Positions 24,664-33,209 of a stretch of DNA of 64,000 nucleotides are shown piece by piece. Source of the DNA: Streptomyces griseoluteus (GTDB lineage Bacteria > Actinomycetota > Actinomycetes > Streptomycetales > Streptomycetaceae); NCBI RefSeq assembly GCF_004784465.1, contig NZ_SRRU01000002.1, positions 620,001 to 684,000 of the forward strand, in the 5' to 3' direction. Each line of letters begins with the position of its first letter. Within the stretch, counting starts at the first letter, position 1. A program made the position numbers and the translations under genes. A model generated the notes under the pieces. It was not told the DNA's origin. It saw only the letters and a program-made list of their open reading frames with translations, and searched no databases.

Positions 24664-25764
24664 TCAGAGCACGAACTCGTCCACCGCCGCCATGGCCGCC
24701 TCGGCGTCCACCGTCAGCCCCTGTCCGGCCAGTGCCGTGCCCAGTGCCGCCAGCGCGCGGCGCACCACCTGCGGCGTGGCGTCGGGCCCGTAGTGGTTCA
24801 CCCGGATCATCTCCCTGGCCAGCGCCCCGCCACCGGCGGCCAGCGGCAGCCCCGGGTCGCTCTCCAGCGCCCGTGCCACCAGCTCCGAGGCCACCGTGCC
24901 CGCCGGCACCCGCAGCGTGGTCGCCACCGGCGCCGCGTCCCGCTCCGCACGGACGTACGGCTGGAGGCCGCCGCCCAGGGCGAGCGCGCCCGCCCGCGTG
25001 GCCCGCGCGAGGTCGCGGTGCCGGGCCATCACCGTGTCCAGGCCGTCCGCCTCGATCCGCTCGATGCAGGCGTCCAGCGCCAGCATCTCCAGCTGCGCCG
25101 GGGCGTGCGGCAGCGCCTTGCGGCCGCCGTCGATCCAGCGCTCCTTCCAGTCCAGCAGGGAGAGGTAGGAGCGGCGCGGGGCGCCGGGGTTGGCGGCCAT
25201 CCGCTCCCAGGCCCGCTCGCTCACCGAGATCGCGGAGACCCCGGCGGGCCCGCCCATCGCCTTCTGGGCGCCGATCACGCACAGGTCCACGCCCCACGCG
25301 TCCGGCAGCACCGGCTCGGCGCCGACCGAGGCGACCGCGTCCAGGTAGAAGAGGGCGCCATGCTCCCGCACCGCCTCGCCGATCTCCGCGACCGGGTTGG
25401 TGTTGCCGGTGGCCGCCTCCGCGTGCACCAGGGAGACGAAGTCGATCTCCGGGTGCTCGGCGAACGCCGCCCGGACCTGGTCCGCGGTGACCGCCGAGTC
25501 GAAGGGCACCGCGAGGTCGTGCACGGTCGCGCCGGAGTCGCGCAGCCAGTCGCCGAAGGTCTGGCCGTACGGGCCGGTGATCACATTCAGCGCCACGGTG
25601 CCCGGGCCGGCGGCCGCGCGGATCGCACCCTCCAGCGGCAGCAGCGCCTCGCCCTGGGTGATCAGCACGTCCTGCCGGGTGTCCAGCAGCCGGGCCACCC
25701 GGTCCTCGATGGCGGCGAACCGCGCAGCGGTCAGCGGGGGCAGGTCGAGGAGGGGATGGGTCAC
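24664..25764 (-). CDS. Alanine-glyoxylate-type class V aminotransferase
   Basis: The product (366 aa) is a PLP enzyme of the alanine-glyoxylate/serine-pyruvate/ureidoglycine-glyoxylate group. Lys168 in IGAQKAMGGPAG is the Schiff-base residue, HAEAATGNTNP (114-124) binds substrate or cofactor, and YLDAVASVGAEP supplies the PLP Asp. The substrate cannot be fixed; PucG-like and pyridoxamine-pyruvate-type activities are alternatives. It is divergent from an amino-acid ABC importer, which suggests use of an imported amino compound. Confidence 0.85.
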   Translation of the reverse strand: MTHPLLDLPPLTAARFAAIEDRVARLLDTRQDVLITQGEALLPLEGAIRAAAGPGTVALNVITGPYGQTFGDWLRDSGATVHDLAVPFDSAVTADQVRAAFAEHPEIDFVSLVHAEAATGNTNPVAEIGEAVREHGALFYLDAVASVGAEPVLPDAWGVDLCVIGAQKAMGGPAGVSAISVSERAWERMAANPGAPRRSYLSLLDWKERWIDGGRKALPHAPAQLEMLALDACIERIEADGLDTVMARHRDLARATRAGALALGGGLQPYVRAERDAAPVATTLRVPAGTVASELVARALESDPGLPLAAGGGALAREMIRVNHYGPDATPQVVRRALAALGTALAGQGLTVDAEAAMAAVDEFVL

Positions 25765-25902
25765 GGCGGGTGCCTTCTTCGCTCACGAGGTCCACGGGGC
25801 CGGCCCCGGCCGGGCCGACGGTGACGAGGGTAACTGGCGGCCTCCGTGCCGTTTTGACCGGCGACATCTTAGGCTGGACGGCCGCGCAGCCATCAGTTTG
25901 AT

Positions 25903-25930
25903 TTGAGAGGCCCAAACCTCTCCTTATAAT
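25903..25930 (+). promoter_or_regulatory. Strong housekeeping-type promoter with internal palindrome
   Basis: TTGAGA (25903-25908), 16-bp spacer, perfect TATAAT (25925-25930). This is the best sigma-HrdB-like promoter in the window and drives the amino-acid ABC operon. The spacer contains the inverted repeat GAGAGG-cccaaa-CCTCTC (25905-25922), well placed for a repressor. Confidence 0.75.
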
Positions 25931-25967
25931 CGGAACCCACAGTTCCCCCGATCGGGAGATTCCCCCC

Positions 25968-26810
25968 ATGAAGACCCTTCTTCGGCGCCGGCCCCGTGTG
26001 CTGGCAGCCATCACCGCGACGGCCGCGATCGCGCTCGTCGCCGGCTGCTCCTCCTCGGGCGGCGGGGGCGGGAAGACCACCGTCAAGGGGGTCCACCTCG
26101 CCAACGCCGGGGCGCTGACGGTCTGCACCCACCTGCCCTACCCGCCGTTCCAGTCGGTGATCGACGGCAAGGTGCAGGGCTTCGACGTCTCCCTGATCGA
26201 CCTGGTCGCCAAGGACCTGGGCGTGAAGCAGAAGATCGTGGACACGCCGTTCGAGAACTTCAAGACCGGCGCCTTCCTCAACTCCGGCCAGTGCGACCTC
26301 GCCGCGGCCGGTATGACGATCACCGACGAGCGCAAGAAGAACGTCGACTTCTCCGACCCCTACTTCGAGGCCACCCAGGCGGTGCTGGCCAACAAGAAGA
26401 GCGGCATCAAGTCGTTCGCGGACCTCAAGGGCAAGAAGCTCGGCGCGCAGGCGCAGACCACCGGTGAGGACTTCGCCAAGAGCAAGGGCCTCGACCCGGT
26501 CTCCTTCCACTCCTCCGACGCGGTCCTCAACGGCCTGCGCACCGGCCAGGTCCAGGCCGTGGTCATCGACTACCCGGTGGTCCAGGGCTGGCTGAAGGAC
26601 AAGGCCAACTCCTCCGCCTTCCAGGTGGTGGACAACATCAACACCGGCGAGCAGTACGGCTTCACGGTGAAGAAGGGCAACACGGCCCTGCGCGACGCGA
26701 TCAACAAGGCGCTGGCCCACGCCAAGTCCGACGGCGAGTACAAGAAGATCTACGAGAAGTGGATCGGCCCGTACGACCCGTCCGCCGCCTCCCCCTCCGC
26801 GGGCTCCTGA
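25968..26810 (+). CDS. Polar amino-acid ABC transporter substrate-binding lipoprotein
   Basis: The product (280 aa) is a family 3 solute-binding protein anchored by Cys27 (lipobox LVAGC) and followed by a Ser/Gly-rich linker. The domain shows FQSVIDGKVQGFDVSLIDLVAKDLG near the N-terminus and a DERKKNVDFSDPYF segment, typical of glutamine/glutamate/cystine-type receptors. It is the first gene of a three-gene importer (25968-28427) under the promoter at 25903. The ligand is not identifiable by eye. Confidence 0.9.
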   Translation: MKTLLRRRPRVLAAITATAAIALVAGCSSSGGGGGKTTVKGVHLANAGALTVCTHLPYPPFQSVIDGKVQGFDVSLIDLVAKDLGVKQKIVDTPFENFKTGAFLNSGQCDLAAAGMTITDERKKNVDFSDPYFEATQAVLANKKSGIKSFADLKGKKLGAQAQTTGEDFAKSKGLDPVSFHSSDAVLNGLRTGQVQAVVIDYPVVQGWLKDKANSSAFQVVDNINTGEQYGFTVKKGNTALRDAINKALAHAKSDGEYKKIYEKWIGPYDPSAASPSAGS

Positions 26811-26814
26811 CCCG

Positions 26815-27648
26815 ATGGCCGACACGGACACCCGCATCCAGCCCCGCAAGAAGGGCCTGACCCGCAGGCAGCGGCGCAGGCTCTCACGCGGCGCGCAGTA
26901 CGTCGTCTTCGTCGCAGCCGTCCTCGCCTTCGCGTTCTCCGCGGACTGGGGACGGCTGAAGAACCAGTTCGCGCAACTGCCCATCGCCGAGCAGATGTTC
27001 CCGGACATCATCACGCTGGCGCTGAAGAACACCGTGCTCTACACGCTGTCCGGCTTCGTGGTCGGACTCGTGCTGGGCATCGTGGTCGCCCTGATGCGGC
27101 TGTCCTCCGTGGGGCCGTACCGCTGGCTCGCCGGCATCTACATCGAGATCTTCCGGGGCCTGCCCGCCCTGCTGATCTTCATCTTCGTCGGCGTCGGCGT
27201 GCCGCTGGCCTTCCCGGACGTGCAGTATCCGGGCGGCACCTACGGCAAGGTCGCGGTCGCCCTCGGCCTGGTCTCGGCCGCGTACATGGCCGAGACGATC
27301 CGGGCGGGCATCCAGGCGGTGCCCAAGGGGCAGATGGAGGCGGCGCGTTCGCTGGGCTTCTCGCCCGCGCGGGCCATGATCTCCATCGTCATCCCGCAGG
27401 CGTTCCGCATCATCCTGCCCCCGCTCACCAACGAACTCGTCCTGCTCTTCAAGGACTCCTCGCTGGTGCTGTTCCTCGGTGTCACGCTGGAGGAGCGCGA
27501 GCTGTCCAAGTTCGGCAACGACCTGGCCAGCACCACCGCCAACTCCACCCCCATCCTGGTGGCCGGCCTGTGTTATCTGCTGGTCACCATCCCGCTCGGC
27601 TTCGTCGTACGCCGGATGGAGTCCAAGTCCCAGGAGGCGATCCGGTGA
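26815..27648 (+). CDS. Polar amino-acid ABC transporter permease
   Basis: This 277-residue HisM/GlnP-type permease has an N-terminal basic cytoplasmic tail (about 1-27) and about five to six transmembrane segments. The EAA-loop motif is [20 protein letters not shown]. It starts 4 nt after the receptor gene, and its stop overlaps the ATPase start as GTGA. A single permease gene implies a homodimeric channel. Confidence 0.92.
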   Translation: MADTDTRIQPRKKGLTRRQRRRLSRGAQYVVFVAAVLAFAFSADWGRLKNQFAQLPIAEQMFPDIITLALKNTVLYTLSGFVVGLVLGIVVALMRLSSVGPYRWLAGIYIEIFRGLPALLIFIFVGVGVPLAFPDVQYPGGTYGKVAVALGLVSAAYMAETIRAGIQAVPKGQMEAARSLGFSPARAMISIVIPQAFRIILPPLTNELVLLFKDSSLVLFLGVTLEERELSKFGNDLASTTANSTPILVAGLCYLLVTIPLGFVVRRMESKSQEAIR

Positions 27649-28427
27649 GCACTCCCGAGATCCGCGTCGAGGGGCTGCACAAGTCCTTCGGCGACAATCA
27701 CGTCCTGCGCGGTGTCGACCTGGAGATCGGCCAGGGCGAGGTGGTCTGCGTCATCGGGCCGTCCGGCTCCGGCAAGTCCACCCTGCTGCGCTGCGTCAAC
27801 CTGCTGGAGGAACCCCAGCAGGGCACCATCGTGGTCGGCGGCACCGAGCTGACCGACCCGGACGTGGACATCGACGCCGTACGCCGGCGCATCGGCATGG
27901 TGTTCCAGCAGTTCAACCTCTTCCCGCACCTCGATGTCACCGAGAACCTCACGCTGCCCCAGCGCCGGGTGCTTAGGCGGGACAAGGCGGCGGCGGAGAA
28001 GGTCGCGGCGGAGAACCTGGCCCGGGTCGGGCTCGCCGACAAGGCGCACGCCTACCCCTCCTCGCTCTCCGGCGGCCAGCAGCAGCGGGTGGCCATCGCC
28101 CGCTCGCTCGCCATGGGCCCCGAGGTGATGCTCTTCGACGAGCCGACCTCCGCGCTCGACCCCGAGCTGGTCGGTGACGTGCTCGCGGTGATGCGGGGGC
28201 TCGCCGAGGAGGGCATGACCATGATGGTCGTGACCCACGAGATGACCTTCGCCCGCGAGGTCGCGGACCGGGTCGTGTTCATGGACGGCGGCGTCATCGT
28301 CGAGCAGGGCACCCCGGAGGAGGTCATCGGGAACCCGAAGAACGAGCGGACCCGGCACTTCCTCTCCCGCATCCTGGACCCGGCGATGGCCGAGGTGGAG
28401 GACGTACCCGGCAAGACGGAGAAGTAG
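27645..28427 (+). CDS. Polar amino-acid ABC transporter ATP-binding protein
   Basis: The product (260 aa) is the GlnQ/HisP-type ATPase. Walker [10 protein letters not shown] is at 38-46, the Q-loop is in [11 protein letters not shown], the signature is [16 protein letters not shown], Walker B is [13 protein letters not shown], and the switch His is in VVTHEM. GTG 27645 overlaps the permease stop. It completes the importer. Confidence 0.95.
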   Translation: MSTPEIRVEGLHKSFGDNHVLRGVDLEIGQGEVVCVIGPSGSGKSTLLRCVNLLEEPQQGTIVVGGTELTDPDVDIDAVRRRIGMVFQQFNLFPHLDVTENLTLPQRRVLRRDKAAAEKVAAENLARVGLADKAHAYPSSLSGGQQQRVAIARSLAMGPEVMLFDEPTSALDPELVGDVLAVMRGLAEEGMTMMVVTHEMTFAREVADRVVFMDGGVIVEQGTPEEVIGNPKNERTRHFLSRILDPAMAEVEDVPGKTEK

Positions 28428-28470
28428 CCGGGGCTTCAGCCCGGGGGGCGGCCTCACTAAGGTGCGGTGC

Positions 28471-29562
28471 ATGAGCGATCACGCGGTGCTGCACGTGAAG
28501 GGGCGGGTCCTGGCCGGACCCGACGACGTCCGCGACGAGCTGTGGGTGGTCGGCGGCCGCATCACCTACGACCGCCCCGCCGGCGCCGGTGACGTCATGA
28601 CTGTAGCGGGCTGGGCGCTCCCCGGCCTGGTCGACGCCCACTGCCATGTCGGCCTCGGCGCGGAGGGCCCGGTCGACGCGGACACCGCCGAGAAGCAGGC
28701 CCTCACCGACCGCGAGGCCGGCGCCCTGCTGCTCCGGGACGCCGGTTCACCCTCCGACACCCGCTGGGTGGACGACCGCGCGGACCTCCCGAAGATCATC
28801 CGTGCCGGGCGGCACATCGCCCGTACCCGCCGCTACATCCGGGGTTACGCCCACGAGATCGAGCCCGCCGACCTCGTCTCCTACGTCGGCCGGGAGGCGC
28901 GGCGCGGGGACGGCTGGGTCAAGCTGGTCGGTGACTGGATCGACCGGGGCGTCGGCGACCTCGCGCCCTGCTGGCCGCGCGAGGCGGTCGAGGCGGGGAT
29001 CGCGGAGGCGCACCGGCTGGGCGCGCGGGTCACCGCGCACTGCTTCGCGGAGAGTTCGCTGCGGGACCTGGTGGAGTCCGGCATCGACTGCGTCGAGCAC
29101 GCCACCGGGCTCACCCCCGAGCTGATCCCGCTGTTCGCGGAGCGCGGGGTCGCCATCGTGCCGACCCTGGTCAACATCGCCACCTTCCCCGACCTGGCGG
29201 CGGGCGGCGACGACAAGTACCCCCGCTGGTCGGCCCATATGCGACGCCTCCATGAGCGGCGCTACGACACGGTGCGCGACGCCTATGACGCGGGCATCCC
29301 GGTGTACGTCGGCACGGACGCGGGCGGCTCGCTGCCGCACGGGCTGGTCGCCGCCGAGGTGGCGGAACTGGTCACCGCCGGCATCCCGCCCGTCGAGGCG
29401 CTGGCCGCCACCAGCTGGGCCGCCCGCGCCTGGCTGGGCCGCCCCGGCCTGGAGGAGGGCGCCCCGGCGGACCTGGTGGTCTACGAGTCCGACCCGCGCG
29501 CCGACGTACGGGTGCTCGCGGCGCCGCGCCGGGTGGTGCTGAACGGGCGGGTCGTGCAGTAG
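28471..29562 (+). CDS. Amidohydrolase-family protein
   Basis: The product (363 aa) is a metal-dependent TIM-barrel hydrolase. HxH is at His57/His59 in VDAHCHVG, a candidate carboxylated Lys is in GWVKLVGDW, His residues lie in VTAHCFAES and CVEHATG, and the metal Asp is in VGTDAGGS. This is the imidazolonepropionase/prolidase-like COG1228 layout. The substrate is probably an amide, cyclic amide or dipeptide, but is unknown. ATG 28471 lies 43 nt after the ATPase gene, so it may be part of the amino-acid import operon. Confidence 0.87.
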   Translation: MSDHAVLHVKGRVLAGPDDVRDELWVVGGRITYDRPAGAGDVMTVAGWALPGLVDAHCHVGLGAEGPVDADTAEKQALTDREAGALLLRDAGSPSDTRWVDDRADLPKIIRAGRHIARTRRYIRGYAHEIEPADLVSYVGREARRGDGWVKLVGDWIDRGVGDLAPCWPREAVEAGIAEAHRLGARVTAHCFAESSLRDLVESGIDCVEHATGLTPELIPLFAERGVAIVPTLVNIATFPDLAAGGDDKYPRWSAHMRRLHERRYDTVRDAYDAGIPVYVGTDAGGSLPHGLVAAEVAELVTAGIPPVEALAATSWAARAWLGRPGLEEGAPADLVVYESDPRADVRVLAAPRRVVLNGRVVQ

Positions 29563-29709
29563 GCGGAGCGAACGGCCGTGCCCGCTTAATCGAATACGGG
29601 GGCGGAAACCCCACGATGGAGTGAAGTAACCCAGGATCGCTGACCGTTCACCCACAGTGCGTAAGGGTTGTCGTGTCCCGAGCACGTTCCTCCTGGGGGT
29701 CCCACCGCC

Positions 29710-30657
29710 TTGAACAGCGACAACTTCCGCATGCCCGCACGCCGCCTCGCCGCCGTGGCGACGGCCGCCGCCCTCACCGCCGCGCCCCTGCTCCTGAGCG
29801 TGCGCCCGGCGCACGCCACCAGCGGCCATGGACACGCCTCCGCCGCCGTGCTGCGCGCCGGCCTCGACGTGTCCCTGCTCCACCGCACCGCCGACGTCCC
29901 CCTCACCCTTTCGCTCAACGAGGTCCAGGCGCCGGGCGACGCCGACCGCACCGCGCTCTCGGCCCGGCTCGACGGCGTGAACCAGGGCCGCCCCTTCTCC
30001 GTACTGCGCGCCGACGTCGCCTCGGCCAGAGCCACCGCCAACGACCAGCGCGCCGAGGGCTCGGTCCGTCTCGCCAACGCCCGGTTGCACGTGCCCGGTC
30101 TGCCGCTGCTGTCCCTGGTCGAGGTCGGCACGGTCACCGCCCGCGCCACCTGCGCGGCCGGAAAGGAGCCCGAGGCCGAGGCGAACGTCCTCGGCACCGT
30201 CACCGTGCTCGGCAGACGCACCACCCTCACCGCGGGCGGTCCCACCGAGGTCCGCGTCCCCGGCGTCGGCGAGGTCCGCCTCCGCCTGGCCGAACACCGG
30301 ACCACCTCCGGCACGGCGGCGGCCACCGCGCTCCGCCTCAAGGTCTCGGTGAACCCGCTGCGGCTGAACGTGGCCGAGGTGAAGGGCACCGTCACGCTGG
30401 CGGAGGCGAGCTGTGAGACACCGGCGGGGGAGGAGGAGACGACGCCCAGCGAGGCCCCCGCCTCCTCGGAGCCCGCCGCGCCCACGCCGGAGCAGTCCAC
30501 CGAGGCCCCCGCGCCCCGGGCCGAGCCCCAGGGCGCCCGGAGCAACCTCGCCGAGACGGGCGGCAGTTCGGCCACCCCGTACATCGCGGGTGGCGCGCTG
30601 GCCCTGCTCCTGCTGGGCGGCGGCGCGGTGACGGTGGCCCGCGGGCGCCGGGGCTGA
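29710..30657 (+). CDS. LAETG (class E sortase substrate) secreted surface protein
   Basis: The 315-residue protein has a signal peptide (cleavage after RPAHA) and a Cys-containing beta-rich region of unknown fold (about 40-240). A Pro/Glu/Ala-rich spacer (about 245-278) follows, then LAETG at 280-284, a hydrophobic helix and the tail ARGRRG. LAXTG is the motif recognised by streptomycete class E sortases, so the protein is predicted to be covalently wall-anchored. TTG 29710, after a G-run, is the likely start; ATG 29731 is the alternative. It meets cobC tail to tail with 5 nt between stops. Confidence 0.8.
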   Translation: MNSDNFRMPARRLAAVATAAALTAAPLLLSVRPAHATSGHGHASAAVLRAGLDVSLLHRTADVPLTLSLNEVQAPGDADRTALSARLDGVNQGRPFSVLRADVASARATANDQRAEGSVRLANARLHVPGLPLLSLVEVGTVTARATCAAGKEPEAEANVLGTVTVLGRRTTLTAGGPTEVRVPGVGEVRLRLAEHRTTSGTAAATALRLKVSVNPLRLNVAEVKGTVTLAEASCETPAGEEETTPSEAPASSEPAAPTPEQSTEAPAPRAEPQGARSNLAETGGSSATPYIAGGALALLLLGGGAVTVARGRRG

Positions 30658-30662
30658 GGCGT

Positions 30663-31715
30663 CTACGTCAGCGCCGTGCGCAGCGCGTCGACGAACCCCG
30701 CCATCGTCGTCCGGTCCCGGACCGCCACCCGGAGCCAGTCCGGGCCCAGGCCGGGGAAGGTGTCGCCCCGGCGGACGGCGTAGCCCAGCTCGCGCAGGCG
30801 GTGCCGTACGCGCTGTGCGTCCGGCAGTTCCAGCAGGACGAAGGGCGCTTCCGCGGGGCCGGTGACCTTGAGGCCGTAGGGGGCCAACTCGGCCAGGCCG
30901 GTCAGGAGATGGGCGCGGTCGGCGGCCGTGCGGTGGGCCGCGTGGGCCGCCTCGGCGAGGGCGCGGGGGGCCACGCAGGCGCGGGTCGCGGCCAGGGCCG
31001 GGGTGGACACCGGCCACAGGGGCTGGGCGCGTTCCAGGGTGGTCACCGTGTCCGGGGCCGCGAGGACGTAGCCGACCCTGAGCCCGGCCAGGCCCCAGGT
31101 CTTGGTGAGGCTGCGCAGCACGACCAGGCCGGGCACGTCCGTCCGCTCGGCCAGCGCCTCCCGCTCACCCGGCACCGCGTCCATGAACGCCTCGTCCACG
31201 ACCAACGTCCGCCCCGGCCGCGCGAGTCGGGTGAGTGCTCCGGCCGGGTGGAGCACCGAGGTCGGGTTGGTCGGGTTGCCGACGATCACCAGGTCGGCGT
31301 CCTCGGGCACCGAAGCCGGGTCCAGCCGGAAGCCGTCCCGCCCGCTCAGCAGCACCCGCTCCACCGTGTGCCCCGCGTCCCGCAGCGCCGCCTCCGGCTC
31401 GGTGAACTGCGGATGCACCACCACCGGCCGCCGCACCTCGAGCGCACGGGCCAGCAGCACGAACGCCTCCGCCGCACCCGCCGTCAGCAGCACCCGCTCC
31501 ACCGGCAGCCCGTGCCGCTGAGCCACCGCCGCCCGCGCGGCCCGCCCGTCCGGGTAGGCCGCGAGAGTGGTCAGCGAGGCGGCGATCTCCTCGCGCAGCC
31601 AGTGCGGGGGCGTGTCCGCGCGGACGTTGACGGCGAGGTCCACCAGGCCCGCCCCGGCGTCGCGGACCTCGGCGTCCCCGTGATGGCGCAGATCGGGCCC
31701 GGCGTCAGTGCGCAT
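30663..31715 (-). CDS. cobC: CobC-type aminotransferase (threonine-phosphate decarboxylase-like)
   Basis: The product (350 aa) is a class I/II PLP enzyme of the cobalamin type that supplies the aminopropanol phosphate arm. PLP Lys is in SLTKTWGLAGLRVGY, VIVGNPTNPTS carries the cofactor Asn, and VVDEAFMD carries the Asp. ATG 31715 overlaps the cbiX end by 11 nt. It is the last gene of the overlapping block cobM to cobC. A histidinol-phosphate aminotransferase role is less likely given this context. Confidence 0.85.
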   Translation of the reverse strand: MRTDAGPDLRHHGDAEVRDAGAGLVDLAVNVRADTPPHWLREEIAASLTTLAAYPDGRAARAAVAQRHGLPVERVLLTAGAAEAFVLLARALEVRRPVVVHPQFTEPEAALRDAGHTVERVLLSGRDGFRLDPASVPEDADLVIVGNPTNPTSVLHPAGALTRLARPGRTLVVDEAFMDAVPGEREALAERTDVPGLVVLRSLTKTWGLAGLRVGYVLAAPDTVTTLERAQPLWPVSTPALAATRACVAPRALAEAAHAAHRTAADRAHLLTGLAELAPYGLKVTGPAEAPFVLLELPDAQRVRHRLRELGYAVRRGDTFPGLGPDWLRVAVRDRTTMAGFVDALRTALT

Positions 31716-32625
31716 GGCTGTGGGAGTGGCCGCCGTGGTGGTGATGGCCGTGCCCGTGGTCGTGGCCGTCGTCGTCCGGGTGGAAGTGCGGCTGCTGGGG
31801 CCGGCCCACCTTGTCCTCGAACCCCGGCAGCGCGATCCGGTACACACAGGAGTCGCAGTTCATGCGCAGATCACCGGCGACGGCCTCCGCGTACCGCTCC
31901 ATCACCAGGTCCAGCAGCTCCGGCTCGGGCCCGATCACGTCCGCCGAGCGCACCTCCACCTCCGGGTGCGCGGCCGCCCACTCCTCGGTCTGCCGCCGCA
32001 CCCGGTCGGGGAGGATGCCGGTGAACAGGAAGTACGGCAGCACGACGACCCGCCGCGCCCCCAGCCGGGCGACCCGGTCCAGGCCGCTCGGCACGTCCGG
32101 TGCCGCCAGCGACACGAACGCCGTCTCCACGCCCGCGTATCCGCGCCCCTCCCACAGCAGCCGGGCCGCCTTGCACACCTCGGCGTTGGCGTCCGGGTCG
32201 GTGGAGCCGCGCCCGACCAGCAGCACGGTCACGTCCTCGCGGGGGGTGCCGGCGAGGGTCTCGTCCAGCCGGCGTTCCAGCACCCGCAGCAGGGCGGGGT
32301 GCGGGCCGAGGGGGCGGCCGTAGGTGTAGGTGACGCCCGGATGGCGCTCCTTCTCGCGGGCCAGCGCGGCCGGTATGTCGCCCTTGGCGTGCCCGGCGGA
32401 CACCAGCATCAGCGGTACGGCGGCGAAGCGGCGTACGCCCCGTTCCACCAGCTCGGTGACGGCCTCGCCCAGCGGGGGCGGGGACAGCTCGATGAAGCCG
32501 CCCGCGACGGGCAGTTCGGGGTGGCGGCGGCCCAGCTCCTTCACGAAGTCGCGGAACGCCTCGGCCCCGGCCTCGTCACGGGTGCCGTGTCCGGCGATGA
32601 GCAGGGCGGGCGGCTGGGTGGTCAC
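31705..32625 (-). CDS. cbiX: CbiX-type sirohydrochlorin cobalt/ferrochelatase with His-rich tail
   Basis: The 306-residue chelatase inserts Co2+ (or Fe2+ for siroheme) into sirohydrochlorin. The catalytic His is in LIAGHGTRD and the second module has LVGRGSTDPDAN. The C-terminal part carries MNCDSC (255-260), matching the MXCXXC metal/Fe-S motif described for long CbiX proteins, and a tail with 13 His in the last 27 residues. GTG 32625 has GAGGAG upstream and overlaps the cobH stop. It places a cobalt-early enzyme in a block otherwise mixed between aerobic and anaerobic names. Confidence 0.9.
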   Translation of the reverse strand: MTTQPPALLIAGHGTRDEAGAEAFRDFVKELGRRHPELPVAGGFIELSPPPLGEAVTELVERGVRRFAAVPLMLVSAGHAKGDIPAALAREKERHPGVTYTYGRPLGPHPALLRVLERRLDETLAGTPREDVTVLLVGRGSTDPDANAEVCKAARLLWEGRGYAGVETAFVSLAAPDVPSGLDRVARLGARRVVVLPYFLFTGILPDRVRRQTEEWAAAHPEVEVRSADVIGPEPELLDLVMERYAEAVAGDLRMNCDSCVYRIALPGFEDKVGRPQQPHFHPDDDGHDHGHGHHHHGGHSHSHAH

Positions 32626-33209
32626 GGTGTCTCCTCGGGATGAGTCGGGTGGTACAGCAGGGCGTTGAGCGCGGCGGCGGCGACCGCCGAGCCGCCCTTC
32701 TCGGAGACGTTGCTCACGGCGGGCAGCCCGCTCGCGCGCAGCGCCTCCTTGGACTCGGCGGCGCCCACGAAGCCGACCGGCAGCCCGATGACGAGCGCCG
32801 GGTCGGCATCCAGGGTGAGCAGCTCCTCCAGCGCGGTCGGCGCGCAGCCGATCACCCACAGCGCGCCCGGACCGACCTGCTCGTGGGCGAGCCGCACGGC
32901 ATGCGCCGAACGGGTCAGTCCGGGGCCGGACCTGGCCTCCCGCAGCCGGCAGACGGTGTCACGGCGGGTGATCCCGGCGGCGACCATCTCCACGTCCACG
33001 ACGACCGGCGCCCCGGCGTGCAGCGCGGCGTGCCCGCGCCGGAGGTCGGCCTCGGCCGTGACGAGGTCGGTGGCGTAGTCGAGGTCGGCGGCGGAGTGGA
33101 TGACCCGCTCCACCACCGCACGGGTCAGCGGCGGGAAGCCGGAGGTGTCCAGGCGGGCGCGCAGCCGCCGGAACGACTCCTGCTCGATGGGGTGGACGAC
33201 ACGGTTCAC
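32622..33209 (-). CDS. cobH: Precorrin-8X methylmutase
   Basis: The 195-residue CobH/CbiC isomerase moves the methyl group from C-11 to C-12 to give hydrogenobyrinate (or its cobalt form). Conserved pieces are HPIEQESFRRLRA, RVIHSAADLDYA with the catalytic His, VDVEMVAAGI, and IGLPVGFVGAAESKE. GTG 33209 has GGGAG 7 nt upstream and overlaps the cobJ stop (GTGA). Confidence 0.93.
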   Translation of the reverse strand: MNRVVHPIEQESFRRLRARLDTSGFPPLTRAVVERVIHSAADLDYATDLVTAEADLRRGHAALHAGAPVVVDVEMVAAGITRRDTVCRLREARSGPGLTRSAHAVRLAHEQVGPGALWVIGCAPTALEELLTLDADPALVIGLPVGFVGAAESKEALRASGLPAVSNVSEKGGSAVAAAALNALLYHPTHPEETP

